From Calamus simplicifolius (lineage: Eukaryota > Streptophyta > Magnoliopsida > Arecales > Arecaceae), in assembly GCA_900491605.1 (NCBI GenBank), contig UESW01003829.1, positions 1,101,060-1,165,059 of the forward strand: DNA of 64,000 nt, read 5' to 3'. The notes beneath the pieces were generated by a model. The model was not told the DNA's origin, did no database searches, and was given only the letters and a program-made list of their open reading frames with translations. Position numbers and translations under genes: made by a program. Each line of letters begins with the position of its first letter. The first letter of the stretch is position 1. This document shows positions 21,135-32,007 of the stretch, one piece after another.

Positions 21135-24100
21135 CTTTTGGATCTGTATAAATTTTGAAATTACTTTAATTATTTAGTTACACTTGAATGTAACTAAGTC
21201 TATGTTTCTCTCTCTTTTTCTCTCTCTATATACATATACATATATGTATGTGTGTGTGTATATATATATATAATTTTTGTATACACATATGTATAAAAGT
21301 ATATTTTTCAGTTTTTGAGCATGAATTCGTTTAAAATTCAGACCAAACCAATAAGAGTTTAGGTTTAATTTTCAGACTCCAAGCTTATCTAGTATACTTT
21401 TGAGGTAATATTTAGACTACCCAAATCTTTTATTTGAAGCAAGGATAGTGGGTTATCGGTCTCCATTGCAATATTAAAAATAGCTATCTTCTAATTTAGT
21501 GAAACGGTAGCATCGATCCCTTTTCTAATTAGTAGGTTGCGGCAATTTAAAGAAAGGTGACGAGCGTCCCATGCATCCTTGCACCTTATAATTATATTAT
21601 TATTCTAGTTCTTATGACTAACCTCATATTCTACTGATTAACCTTAGATTGCCAGATGATTCAGGGGCCAAAGCTAATTCAACTGTAGGAAGCCGGCCAG
21701 AACGTTAATTGTACCTTCCCAGTCCTTCCTCCCCCATTACACGCCAAACTGTCTCCCACCCTCATCATTGATGAATCGATAAGAAAGCCAATGGCAGAAG
21801 ACTGAAATTAGATATTGTTAACAATTTAAACATTTGGCCTCCAATTTGACTCCCCACCCATGTGAACATTTAAGCACGTACCGATCGAAACGCACACTGT
21901 CTGCTCCGCGTGGGAGGAAGAGCCGCTGGGTACCAATGAATCGCTCGCCAATTCCCGGAATCAATGACATGGGGGATGGATGCCGACCACTTCTGTACTA
22001 AGCTTCCGTTGTCACGCTGCCTTGGCCTTCGTTCTTTTTATCTTTTTTGTCTTGACTTATTCTTTCACGTTCCCCAATGAAACGCCATTACACCGACCAT
22101 GCATTTAGATTTGCCAAATATGATGCACCATCTACCCTTTATGCATGGTAGTTGGTCCACTTGTGTCCCCCTAACAGTTTGGTCGATCAGGATTATATGG
22201 TGGAAAATTAAGTTTACAGAACATAACGTAGCATATGAGTATAATTCAGTGAACTAAAATTTACTTGCTGCATCGTTCTTTCTCTCAATAGTATTATAGT
22301 AATAAAAACAATAAAACATTAATATCAAAACGTCATATTTTAAAAAAATATAAAATGAAGGGGTTCTAGCTGAGATTATTTTGTGCTACCTACCTACATG
22401 CATAAATTGTCAATAAGATTTTTCAGACTTTTCCATGGAAAGATTATTTTGCATTAGGTGAACCTCTCTTAATTCATGCAAAATCTTATATTTTTGGATT
22501 TTTTTTCTTTACTCATTTCCCTTTTGGATTCTTTCAGCTTTAGTTCATTTTAAAATAAGCAGGGATCACTGAATTTTGATCTATATTATTATAGATTCTA
22601 CCTAGACTCTTGTTTCATCATAATTAAGTTTCGAGTCTGATATATTTGAAAATTTAACTGGAATCTTATGTAGTTGAATATTGCCAATTTGTTAACTTAA
22701 CATTAGTGAAAGTGTACGAGGGGCACACAGTACTAGTTACAGATTTTCCTTGGTTCGTGCCTTTATCCTTGTTGTTCGTGTGTTATCTCGCCAACTTTTA
22801 ACGTTTATATATGTCAAAATACAAATCAATGTGCATGACCAAGAGATATCCCTAAACCAGTGACTGGGGGAAGTAAAATTTGGATACCCGGAGCAAGTGA
22901 GACCTAAATTCACTGGATATTGGACAATTAGATCCTACCTTCATGATGGCATCCATGTATACCTAGTACAATAATTTTTTCAAAAGGCTATGTGCAGCAT
23001 CTCGTAAGCCTTGGTGTTGCATTAGTAGTGACTGCTCCAATTCTCACATTGTTTTCCTTCTTAAGACTGCCTCAAGTTATACTTATTTCTTTGCAACATA
23101 TTTTATATATGTAAAAAAGATAGATTTGACTATATTCACTTGGAGCGAAGCTCAAATCCCAATTACCTCCCTATCATTAAATTTGTACAAATCTAACCAA
23201 AAAATCATTTATTAACCATTATTTCCTACTTTTTAAAAAAAAAATAAAGACATTATACATCATATCCCTATTTTTCAGCAAAAAAAAAGTATATGAGCAA
23301 TCGTATCCCCTTTTTTAGCATAGAAGTACATGAATAATCATATCCTTGATCTTTAATTAAAAGAATATAGATATAGCTTGTATCCTTATTCTTCAATGAA
23401 GAACTAGTATATGAATAATAGAATAGGAATATGACTCATATCCTTATTTTTTGATCTAAAGAATATAAATATAGCTCTTTCTTTATCATTCAACATCCTT
23501 TTTTTATCATAATAAAATCTATTTTTACATAGTGCATTGCAAAAAAAGATATATTTATGGAGACAATACAAATGTGGTATATAGTAGTTAATGATTTTTT
23601 TTTTGTTTCAAAATCTATATGGATTTAAGAACGAAAAAATTATTCAAATTTAAAACACACATGAAAGTATATATACATATAAGAGAGGGTTGAAATTAAT
23701 GAAATATTTTTCTGAAGGTTCACTGTCGCTAACAAACTTGCCCGCTAATGGGCGATGGCAATGGCATGGCAAATGGATGGAGGGTGGTTGGGTAGTTGAG
23801 GGTTGCACAATCACGCTTCATGTTAATTAATTGCTCCATCTTACATTGCACTCTAGAGAGGCTTTGCTAGATATTTTATTCCTTGATCCATTATATAAAG
23901 TTGTTTCTTTACTCCATAGATTGGCTTAACCAAAGACCACGGCTGAGATCCAGGGATATAATTCTTTTTGGTGCCAAAGTCATACCAAATAGCATGTCAC
24001 ATTCCCATGCGGAAGAAATCGAGGGGTTGGAGGAGGTAAATATTAATAATAGGAGATAATAGAACCGTGTCATCTCCTGGGGGTGGGACGTCGGCAGAGA

Positions 24101-24790
24101 GATTGGACTTCTAATGATTGATTACCTGTGTCTTAACCAGCAAAACTATCGTTAGCCGTACCATGTAGTCCCATTTTCTGATCTTAGAATTCTTCATAAT
24201 TCTATTGCTTTCTACTTCTTATATTATGCAAGTTGGTATTAATGTACATAATAACATAAAAATATTTGTTTCTGGTACTTTGAAGTCTTTTAGTAGTTGT
24301 TATTAACAGAGTATCATTTCTTTGACAATGACAAGCATCAAGGACATTTTGCCTCATGGAGACACGGTCATTCATGATAGACATTGAGATTCCTGTATTT
24401 TGAATAGAACTCGCAGGATTCATATCAATGGATATGTTTGCAGCTATAGAGATTTGAGACATTAGATAGGACCTATCAGAAGACTATATCACTCATGAAT
24501 ATTATGCCTGCTGTGTGTCTATCGACATATATTATGTAATCTTCATTTATAGATATTGAATCCTTGTTTAGAGATAATTGCACACCCCCATAAAATGTAG
24601 GAAATTCTGTCACCTCTTCTTTATCATACTCATTGCCATCTTACTTTCAAAGCTAGCCTAATTTTGCTGAATTGGGCGTGGTCCAGAAGATTTTGGACCA
24701 TCTATGGCCAACTCAAAACCTATCAATGAACATTTAAGTAGGCGTGGATAATGTCCGACAATGACCCTACCCCTCCTCTTTGCACCCTTA
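20662..24790. other. AT-rich intergenic DNA without recognised genes
   Basis: About 4.1 kb of low-complexity-rich DNA. It includes a (TA)n run at 21094-21131, a mixed TA/CA run at about 21223-21275, and degenerate repeats of an ATATCCTTATTxTT-like word at 23250-23480. Short frames, such as one of 86 codons on the minus strand at 24202-24462, have no recognisable domain. No promoter or RNA gene was identified. Confidence 0.6.
21094..21131. repeat. (TA)n microsatellite
   Basis: An uninterrupted alternating AT run of 38 bases. A second imperfect TA/TG/CA run follows at about 21223-21275. Confidence 0.9.
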
Positions 24791-25130
24791 GGTAGTGTTT
24801 GATAGGAAAAATATTATCCATGGATAAGTGTACGGGATAGAGTTTATTCCCTGGCTATCCCTAGGGATATCCTTGGCTATCCCATTGATCATATCAAATG
24901 CAAAAAGGTAAATCCATGGGATAACCTTTTTTTACTCTTATTTGGAGGGATAACCAGCTATTCCTGCATTCTCTAAGGAATAAATTGAGGGGATATCCCA
25001 TGGTTAACTTAACCATAGATTATCCCTTTTGTTAACTTTATTCTCTGCTATCCCTTATAGTTATGGCTTTTGAGAATAAGAGGGGATATCCAGAGGATAT
25101 CCCCTCTTATCCCCTATTTCAAACACTACC
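24791..25130. mobile_element. MITE 1, PIF/Harbinger (Tourist)-like, 340 bp
   Basis: The ends are inverted: GGTAGTGTTTGATAGG at the left and CCTATTTCAAACACTACC at the right, with TTA on both sides (24788-24790 and 25131-25133). A TTA target duplication with GGxxGTGTTTG termini is the PIF/Harbinger signature. The interior is AT-rich with many GGATA/TATCC words and no coding frame. Confidence 0.8.
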
Positions 25131-25133
25131 TTA

Positions 25134-25395
25134 GGTAGTGTTTGGTTCACAAAAAGCTATTCCTGGATAAGTGCACAGGATAGCATTTATCTAGGGATAG
25201 CTGAAGGGATAACCATATTTTTTAAATAACAACTTTGCCATCAAGGGATAACTCTATTTATTCCTGAGATCCCTAGGGAATAACTTCAGTCATAGATTAT
25301 CGCCTCTAGTTAAATTTTTTCAGAGTTATCCCCTGTAGTTATAGCTTTTGGGATAAGAAATGATATCCCACTTATTTCCTATTTCAAATACTACC
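25134..25395. mobile_element. MITE 2, PIF/Harbinger-like, 262 bp, adjacent to MITE 1
   Basis: The left end GGTAGTGTTTGG begins right after the TTA that closes MITE 1. The right end reads ATTTCAAATACTACC, followed by ATA instead of TTA. The interior resembles MITE 1 (CTATTCCTGGATAAGTG, GGGATAACT). The two copies therefore lie head-to-tail and share one target trinucleotide. Confidence 0.78.
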
Positions 25396-25676
25396 ATAGT
25401 TGACACCCTTTTGTTCTTCGATTTTTCTAGCCTTGATGCCCTAATTAACCTGAATATTGATCCACTTACCAAGTCAGAAGGTACCATCTCTATCTGTTTC
25501 CAAGTCTAGAAACACTGTTTAAAATATCCGCCTGTAAATAAACTTGAGCTGGAGGCATCATGGCTGCTGCATTGACTTTCCATTTCTTTATCTCATCATT
25601 GAATTCTTTAATATAGATTAATATAAGTATGACTTTCCTCAGGTTAAAACAAAAGTTGACATCCAAACTGGATCAT

Positions 25677-25683
25677 TATAAAA
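25677..25683 (+). promoter_or_regulatory. TATA box of ACO copy 1
   Basis: TATAAAA lies 98 bases before the ATG at 25775. The stretch between them resembles the leader of ACO copy 2 (GAAGACTTTCATAGCTTGCA against GAGACTTCCAAAACTTGCG), so the leader was duplicated with the gene. Confidence 0.65.
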
Positions 25684-25774
25684 GTCCACCCTTACCTCCT
25701 GTTATAGTCACTCATTCCAGACGAGGAAGACTTTCATAGCTTGCAATAGAGCTTCTCATCTCTGACTATTGGAC

Positions 25775-27439
25775 ATGGCGATTCCAGTCATTGATTTCTC
25801 AAAGTTGGATGGCAAGGAGAGGGCTGAAACTCTGGCTAAGATTGCTAATGGATGTGAAGAGGGGATTTTTTCAGGTTCGTTAGTCAAACCTACTAGCCTA
25901 TATATAGTTCCTCACTGATTTTTTCCATGGTTTATTTGGACTATATGTCTGTCCTTCATTCTCATTGGTCTTTGTACATTTGCAGCTGGTGAACCATGGG
26001 ATTCCAGTGGAGCTTCTGGAACTTGTGAAGAAGGTGTGCTCTGAATGCTATAAGTTGAGAGAAGAAGGATTCAAGGAGTCCAGACCTGTTCAACTGCTGA
26101 ACGAATTGGTGGACCAAGAAACCGAGGGGGGCACCGTTAAGCGGTTGGACGACGTGGATTGGGAGGATGTGTTTGTTCTCCAAGACGATAATGAATGGCC
26201 ATCTAACACACCAGAATTCAAGTTAGGCCTTTGACTTAACCAAAGCCTTTTTATGACATATTGGCGTTTGCATGCATCATCTTTGAGAAATACCAAGAAT
26301 TTATATATTGAGAAGTTTTGGCTACGTTAAGATTCATCAGCGATTTTCATAAGCTAATAATGCACGTACGTGTTCTTTATTTTTTATTTCTTCTTTGATC
26401 CTTAGGAAAAATAATACTTGGAGAGATTTGAAAAATTACACGAACTTTGCAAGTTTATAAGTGAAAATTACTTTGATTCTTCCTCGATGATGGATGACAT
26501 TGGCTCCTAAAACTTTCCGCATATAATTAGTTTTCAGCAAAAATAAGCATAAAAGGCCTACATGATCTGGGAAATACATATGATTATAAAATATATAGTA
26601 ACAAATGAATGTATTTGTCTTCTTTTTTTTTTCTAAAAGAAAATGTGTTCATTTTTTCATATTTCTGAGTTTTGATTATTTTTAATATCTTCAATATTGT
26701 GGGATATTTGAAAAATGTCAAAAATATTTATTTTAAAATTATGTAGGATCGATACTAAACAGATCGACAATGATGACTTTATTTTGTGATCCATAAATAT
26801 AGCTATCCCTTCACTACTTCTTCATCAAGCAGTCGATAATTCTTCCCTAATTGACAGAGAGACCATGATGGAGTACCGGATAGAGCTTAAGAAGCTGGCT
26901 GAGAAAGTAATGGAAGCCATGGATGAGAACCTGGGCTTAGAGAAGGGTTACATCAAGAACGCATTCTCAGGCAATGGTAGGCACGAGCACTTCTTTGGCA
27001 CCAAAGTGAGCCACTACCCACCATGCCGGCGCCCTGATCTTGTGGACGGCCTTCGTGCCCACACTGATGCCGGTGGTGTCATCCTCCTCTTCCAAGATGA
27101 CCAAGTTGGTGGCCTCCAGATCCTCAAGGATGGGCAATGGATTGAAGTCCAGCCCCTGAAAAATGCCATAGTGATCAACATTGGCGACCAGATTGAGGTG
27201 CTCAGCAACGGGCGGTACAAGAGCGTGTGGCACCGTGTGCTTGCCACCCCCGACGGCAACCGCCGCTCCATTGCATCCTTCTACAACCCTTCCGTCAAAG
27301 CTACAATAGCTCCAGCCATCATCAAGGAAGAGGCTTGTGCTTCTTACCCGAAATTTGTCTTTGGGGACTACATGGATATCTATGTCAAGCAAAGTTCAAG
27401 CCAAAGGAGCCAAGGTTTGAAGCAGTAGCAGCCATGTGA
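25775..27439 (+). pseudogene. ACO: 1-aminocyclopropane-1-carboxylate oxidase copy 1, frameshifted
   Basis: The family is the Fe(II)/ascorbate-dependent enzyme that turns ACC into ethylene. Exon 1 (25775-25874) encodes MAIPVIDFSKLDGKERAETL. Exon 2 (25986-26221) has LVNHGIPVELLELVKK and exon 3 (26858-27439) carries the catalytic core with H-T-D, DQIEVLSNGRYKSVWHRVLA and NRRSIASFYNPS. Introns of 111 and 636 bases have GT/AG ends at the same positions as copy 2. Two defects are seen. Two bases are missing near 25862, where family members read CEEWGFFQ, which shifts exon 2 out of frame. One base is missing near 27392, just before the C-terminal PKEPRFEAVAAM. Either would truncate or alter the protein. 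The iron ligands and RxS remain, so decay is recent or the indels are assembly errors. Confidence 0.88.
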
Positions 27440-27600
27440 AGGAGATGATACTGCTGTGAACTTGTAGCTTTTTAATTCATGTGTAAGACGTCATCTGAAT
27501 AATTTCTTGGACTACCCAGAAAAGTGATATGTATGGTGTGTATGTTGGTGCGGAGATGCTTGTTATCCGAAGCATCTGGTCTAAAACCAAACCAAGCCTC
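27440..27600. other. Junction of ACO copy 1 downstream DNA and truncated copia
   Basis: The normal ACO stop (27437-27439) is followed by unassigned sequence. Copia integrase similarity on the minus strand fades near 27590 (YEAWFGF). The 3' half of that copia (RT, RNase H, 3' LTR) is absent. The exact break point could not be placed. Confidence 0.5.
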
Positions 27601-29046
27601 ATATGGTATTTTACCATCAACTGACTTGGTGGAAGAAATGTTCAAAAAATAAACAGCAGTAGCCACTGCTTTTGCCCAAAAAACTTAGGAAGGCCTTTTG
27701 CCTTTAATAAACATCTGGTCCTTTCAACAATCACATGGTTTTTTCTTTCTGCAACTCCATTTTGTTATGGAGTGTAGGCAACAATCAACTGCCTATAAAT
27801 TTCATGATTTTTACAAAACAAACTGAACTGATTAGAGGTAAACTCCCCACCTCTATCCGTCCTTAACACCTTCAATGAGAAACCTAATTACTTCTCAACA
27901 AGAGCCTTGAATTGGACAAACACTTCAAAGGTTTCAGATTTTTCTTTCAAAAAATACACCCAGGTCATCCGGGCTACATCATCCACAAGGATTAGAAAAT
28001 ATAAACTTTTGTGAAGTGATGGCACAATCATTTATCCACAAATATCTGAATGAACCAATTGCAATGGAGTTTCAGCTCTCCATGCTTTATTTTTCCAAAT
28101 GGGACTCTATGCTGCTTCCCAAAAACATAGCTCCTGATCAAAATTCAGATTATTAGGCAAACCAAAAACCATTTTTTTTTTTAATATTGCAAACTCATGA
28201 TGTTTAAATGACCAAACCTCTATGCCATAAGGAATTGTCATTAATGAATTCAGCTTTCAAAATTTTAATTCCCAAATCTGAAAAGAACAAGGGATACATA
28301 TTGTTATTTGTCTGGTTGCTGGTAGCAACTAGTTCCTAATTTTTTTCTTATAAATCATACATTTGTCATGATCAAGCACAGCATAAAATCCCTTGTTTAC
28401 TAGCTGCCCCAAACTGATTAAATTCTGAGCTAAACCGGGAACAAACATAACATCATGTATGAATTTATTTTCAAATTTCAGTTTTACTATAGCAGTTCCC
28501 TTTCCAGACACTTTCACATGCTTGTCATCCCCCATTTTCACTTTAGATTTAATGGACTCATCTAAATTCACAAATAATGACTTGTTTCCGGTCATATGGT
28601 TGTTACAACCACTATCAAGAAACCAAATTTCTTCACGGTGATCAATGGATGAAAGATAAGTTAGGAACAATGCTTCACTACTTGTTTCTTCATCTTTTTC
28701 AGTTTTATTTTCAAGATAATTGGCTTGATTACTGGTTTTATTCTAGCAAAAAGCCTTGAGATGACCATAACGTCCATAATTATGACACTTAAAGGGGTTT
28801 GAAATTTGTTACAAGAATTTTGTTGAAAATTCTGAACTTGTTGCCTGTTGAATCCTCTTCCAGAATTTCTGCAACGACCTCTTCCTCTAAATCTTCCTTT
28901 TGGATTACCACCTTTACCAAAAACTCTTCTAGGTCTGAAAGATCTTTCATCTGACACTCTTTTGCTACTTTCCTTCTCATTCATTTTCATCTGAAACACA
29001 TGTTCAGTGATTACTTCTTCCCGAGTATTCAACTGCTGTTCATGTG
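27590..29046 (-). mobile_element. Minus-strand Ty1/copia element, part 2 (Gag C-terminus to integrase)
   Basis: Read from 29041 down, the minus strand gives late Gag (NTREEVITEHVFQMKMNEKE, then RPRRVFGKGGNPKGRFRGRG with a degraded zinc knuckle). Next comes protease (IWFLDSGCNNHMTGNKSLF, catalytic D-S-G intact; FVPGLAQNLISLGQL). Integrase follows in broken frames (FLILVDDVARMTWVYFLKEK, LRTDRGGEFTSNQF, QNGVAERKNH, AVYFLNISSTKSV). It continues the Gag of part 1 (34544-35960) across the inserted CRM-like element. The element stops inside integrase, so its RT half and 3' LTR are missing. Confidence 0.85.
28329..28670 (-). pseudogene. Copia aspartic protease with intact D-S-G
   Basis: The 113-residue frame has IWFLDSGCNNHMTGNKSLF (active site), KVSGKGTAIVKLKF and FVPGLAQNLISLGQLVNKGF, the normal copia protease layout. 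The motif is intact, but the parent polyprotein is broken up- and downstream. Confidence 0.8.
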
Positions 29047-29593
29047 TGGTGTAGTCCAACTACAACTACTTCAATCGGTAGGATCGGGAGAGTGATTAAA
29101 GCAAATTGGAATGAAGTAACTCCAAAATCAGAGTTCAAGAGAATCGAAATCAGAACTTCAATGGCTGCTTTTCTCAGCCTCCAAGGAAGATGAAATGACA
29201 CCAATTCTTCTAGATTGATGGCTGCAACTCTTCAAGGATGCAGGCTTTGAAAATGCTCCAACTCTTCAAGGAAGGAGTGAAAATTCTTCTAGATTTTCAA
29301 AAGGCATGAACTCTTCAAGGTTCAAGTAATTGCTCTTAGGCAAAGTTCATTCTTTTTCTTTTCAGCTCCCCCCATTACAGAGACTTGATGGTCTTTAATA
29401 GACAAAGCAAAAGGAAACCAAAAGACTAGCAAAAGGAAACCAAAAGACTTGAGTCAAACTTAGAAACCAGAAGCTTAATAAAAGCTCAGTATTTCCAAAA
29501 AATATGCTTGGGAAAGGTGTAGTGCCTTGGAAATGAAAAAGTCAAAATAAAGAGATGTGGGATGGCTCTTGGTCTTGAATGCTGGCTGCATCA
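29047..29593 (-). repeat. 3' LTR of the CRM-like element (547 bp)
   Basis: On the plus strand it starts TGGTGTAGTCC and ends GGCTGCATCA. It is identical to 33996-34543 apart from one A. The end of pol (to 29542) lies inside it. Confidence 0.93.
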
Positions 29594-32007
29594 TTCCCCA
29601 CCTCTTTAGAAGAATTCGTCCCTGAATTTGATTCACCATTATTGGAAGAATTGCCAATATAAGGTGTTAAATGCCTGACATTGAATACATCATGTATCTT
29701 CATATGGGAAGGAAGCTTTAACCGATATGCATTAGGATTGATGCGTTCAAGTACTTCAAGGGGTCCAAGCTTTCGATTACTAAGTTTGTTGTAGGCTCCA
29801 ATGGGATGGCGTTCTGCTGGTAAATAAGCCCAAACAAAATCTCCAGGTTCAAAAATGACTTCACGTCGCCGCTTATCAACATTCTTTTTATAGGATTCAG
29901 CTTTATCCTCCAACTGTTGGCGCACATCTTCATGAACTACTTTCATTTGAGAAACTATATCATCCACCTTATTAATTGACTTTTCAGCAAAGGGGATAGG
30001 TGCTAAATCAAGAGCAGTCTTTGGTTGCCGCCCATATACAATTTTAAAAGGGCTGTAACCAGTGGTACGATTCACTGAGCAGTTGTATGCAAATTCTCCA
30101 AGTGACAGTTGTGACTCCCAAGAGCGGAGGTTACCATTAATCAAAGTTCTCAACAGATTTCCCAAGGATCGATTGACAACTTCAGTTTGTCCATCCGTTT
30201 GAGGGTGGAACACTGTACTATATTGTAATTTAGTACCAATACGCTTCCATAGTTGTCTCCAGAAGTGGCTGAGAAACTTGGTGTCCCGATCAGAAGTAAT
30301 GGTTTTAGGAAGGCCATGCAGCTTGTATACTTCTTTGAAGAATAATTCAGCAATGCGTGAGGCATCCATAGTCTTTCGACAGGGAATAAAATGTGCCATT
30401 TTTGAAAACCTATCAACAACCACAAAGATTGAATCCATACCTCTCAATGTGCGTGGGAGTCCCATGACAAAGTCCATAGAGATATCTTCCCAAGGGGCTT
30501 GTGGAATTGGCAATGGCAAATAAAGACCAGCATTGGTAGCTTGTCCCTTTCCTTCTTGGCAATTTCGACAACTCATCACATGTCGGTGTACATCACGTTT
30601 CAGATGAGGCCAAAAATATTTTGCTGAAACAAGTTGCATAGTCTTGTCACGCCCAAAATGTCCATTGTGGTGAATTTCATCAATCACCCTTTGTCGAAGA
30701 GAACAATTCGGCACACAAAGACGATTTCCTTTAAAAAGAAAGCCATCACATAAAGTAAAATCAGCAAGCTTCTTATCTTGTGCATCTGAAATGATCATTG
30801 AGAAGTAAGGGTCTTCTTGATACAACTCTTGAAAAGAATCAAATCCAAGGACAGTTGAGCGCATGGTATGAAGCAAGTTCTTTTTTCGGCTAAGAGCATC
30901 AGCAACCTGATTTTGAACTCCAGTTTTGTGTTTGATGTTGAATGTAAATTCTTGGAGATATTCAGCCCATTTTGCACGCCTGGAATTGAGCTTTTGCTGA
31001 CCTGAAATGTACTTAAGAGCTTCATGGTCAGTGTACAAAATAAACTCTCTATGGATAAGATATTGCCTCCAATGTTCAAGTGTGCGAAATAATGCATAAA
31101 ACTCCAAATCATAAGTGCTGTAGTGAAGTTTTGCACCATTTAACTTTTCACTAAAGAAGGCAATGGGTCGTCCTCCTTGACTTAGAACTCCTCCTATGCC
31201 GGTTCCGGATGCATCACAATGCACCTCAAAGACAAGATCAAAGTTAGGTAATGCAAGAACAGGGGCTGTGCTCAACTTTTCTTTAAGAAGTTCAAAACTT
31301 TGTTGGGCTGCTGTTGTCCACTCAAAAACTCCTTTCTTCATACAAGAGGTGAGTGGGGCTGCAATGGTGCTAAACTGCGCAATGAATCGCCGGTAGAAAG
31401 AAGCTAGACCATGAAAACTTCGAACTTCATGTACATTTGTTGGAGTTGGCCATTCTTGGATCACCTTAATCTTAGTATCATCAACTGAGATTCCTTCTTT
31501 TGAGATATGAAATCCCAAGAATAAGATTTGTGGCACCATAAAGTAGCATTTGTCAAGGGCTGCATACAAATGTTCTTGCCGCAATACACATAACACTTCT
31601 TGAAGGTGCTGCAAATGTTCATTAGTAGATTTGCTAAAAATTAAAATATCATCAAAATAAACTACAACAAATTTTCCAAGAAATTGCTTCAAAACTTGAG
31701 TCATGAATCTCATGAATGTGGATGGTGCATTTGACAACCCAAATGGCATGACTAGCCACTCAAACAGTCCGTCTTTGGTTTTGAATGCAGTCTTCCATTC
31801 ATCTCCGGTCTTGACTCTGATTTGATGATATCCACTCTTTAAGTCTAGCTTTGAGAAGATGGTTGCACCAGAAAGTTGATCCAAGAGATCATCAAGACGA
31901 GGGATTGGGAACCGGTACTTGATAGTGATCTTGTTAATTGCCCTACTATCAATACACATTCTCCAAGTGCCATTTTTTTTAGGCACCAAGAGGGCTGGAA
32001 CACACAT
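29542..32007 (-). CDS. Pol of the CRM-like element: RT, RNase H, integrase
   Basis: An uninterrupted frame of 821 residues. RT starts at VPALLVPKKNGTWRMCIDSR and has SKLDLKSGYHQIRV and the YFDD box (31648-31659). RNase H has VHCDASGTGIGGVLSQ and YTDHEALKYI. Integrase has a zinc region (HHNGHFGRDKTM ... CRNCQEGKG), the DDE core (ISMDFVMGL, TSDRDTKFLS, GQTEVVNRSL) and a C-terminal LGPLEVLERINPNAYRLKLP. The last 17 or so codons lie in the 3' LTR. It overlaps the upstream frame by about 160 bases in a different phase. One base is missing near 31990-31996 relative to family spacing, so Gag-Pol is not one frame. Otherwise every catalytic residue is present. Confidence 0.9.
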   Translation of the reverse strand: MCVPALLVPKKNGTWRMCIDSRAINKITIKYRFPIPRLDDLLDQLSGATIFSKLDLKSGYHQIRVKTGDEWKTAFKTKDGLFEWLVMPFGLSNAPSTFMRFMTQVLKQFLGKFVVVYFDDILIFSKSTNEHLQHLQEVLCVLRQEHLYAALDKCYFMVPQILFLGFHISKEGISVDDTKIKVIQEWPTPTNVHEVRSFHGLASFYRRFIAQFSTIAAPLTSCMKKGVFEWTTAAQQSFELLKEKLSTAPVLALPNFDLVFEVHCDASGTGIGGVLSQGGRPIAFFSEKLNGAKLHYSTYDLEFYALFRTLEHWRQYLIHREFILYTDHEALKYISGQQKLNSRRAKWAEYLQEFTFNIKHKTGVQNQVADALSRKKNLLHTMRSTVLGFDSFQELYQEDPYFSMIISDAQDKKLADFTLCDGFLFKGNRLCVPNCSLRQRVIDEIHHNGHFGRDKTMQLVSAKYFWPHLKRDVHRHVMSCRNCQEGKGQATNAGLYLPLPIPQAPWEDISMDFVMGLPRTLRGMDSIFVVVDRFSKMAHFIPCRKTMDASRIAELFFKEVYKLHGLPKTITSDRDTKFLSHFWRQLWKRIGTKLQYSTVFHPQTDGQTEVVNRSLGNLLRTLINGNLRSWESQLSLGEFAYNCSVNRTTGYSPFKIVYGRQPKTALDLAPIPFAEKSINKVDDIVSQMKVVHEDVRQQLEDKAESYKKNVDKRRREVIFEPGDFVWAYLPAERHPIGAYNKLSNRKLGPLEVLERINPNAYRLKLPSHMKIHDVFNVRHLTPYIGNSSNNGESNSGTNSSKEVGNDAASIQDQEPSHISLF

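Noticed and set aside
24202..24462. 86-codon minus-strand frame in the intergenic region
   Set aside because: No recognisable domain, no promoter or splice context, AT-rich; likely chance.
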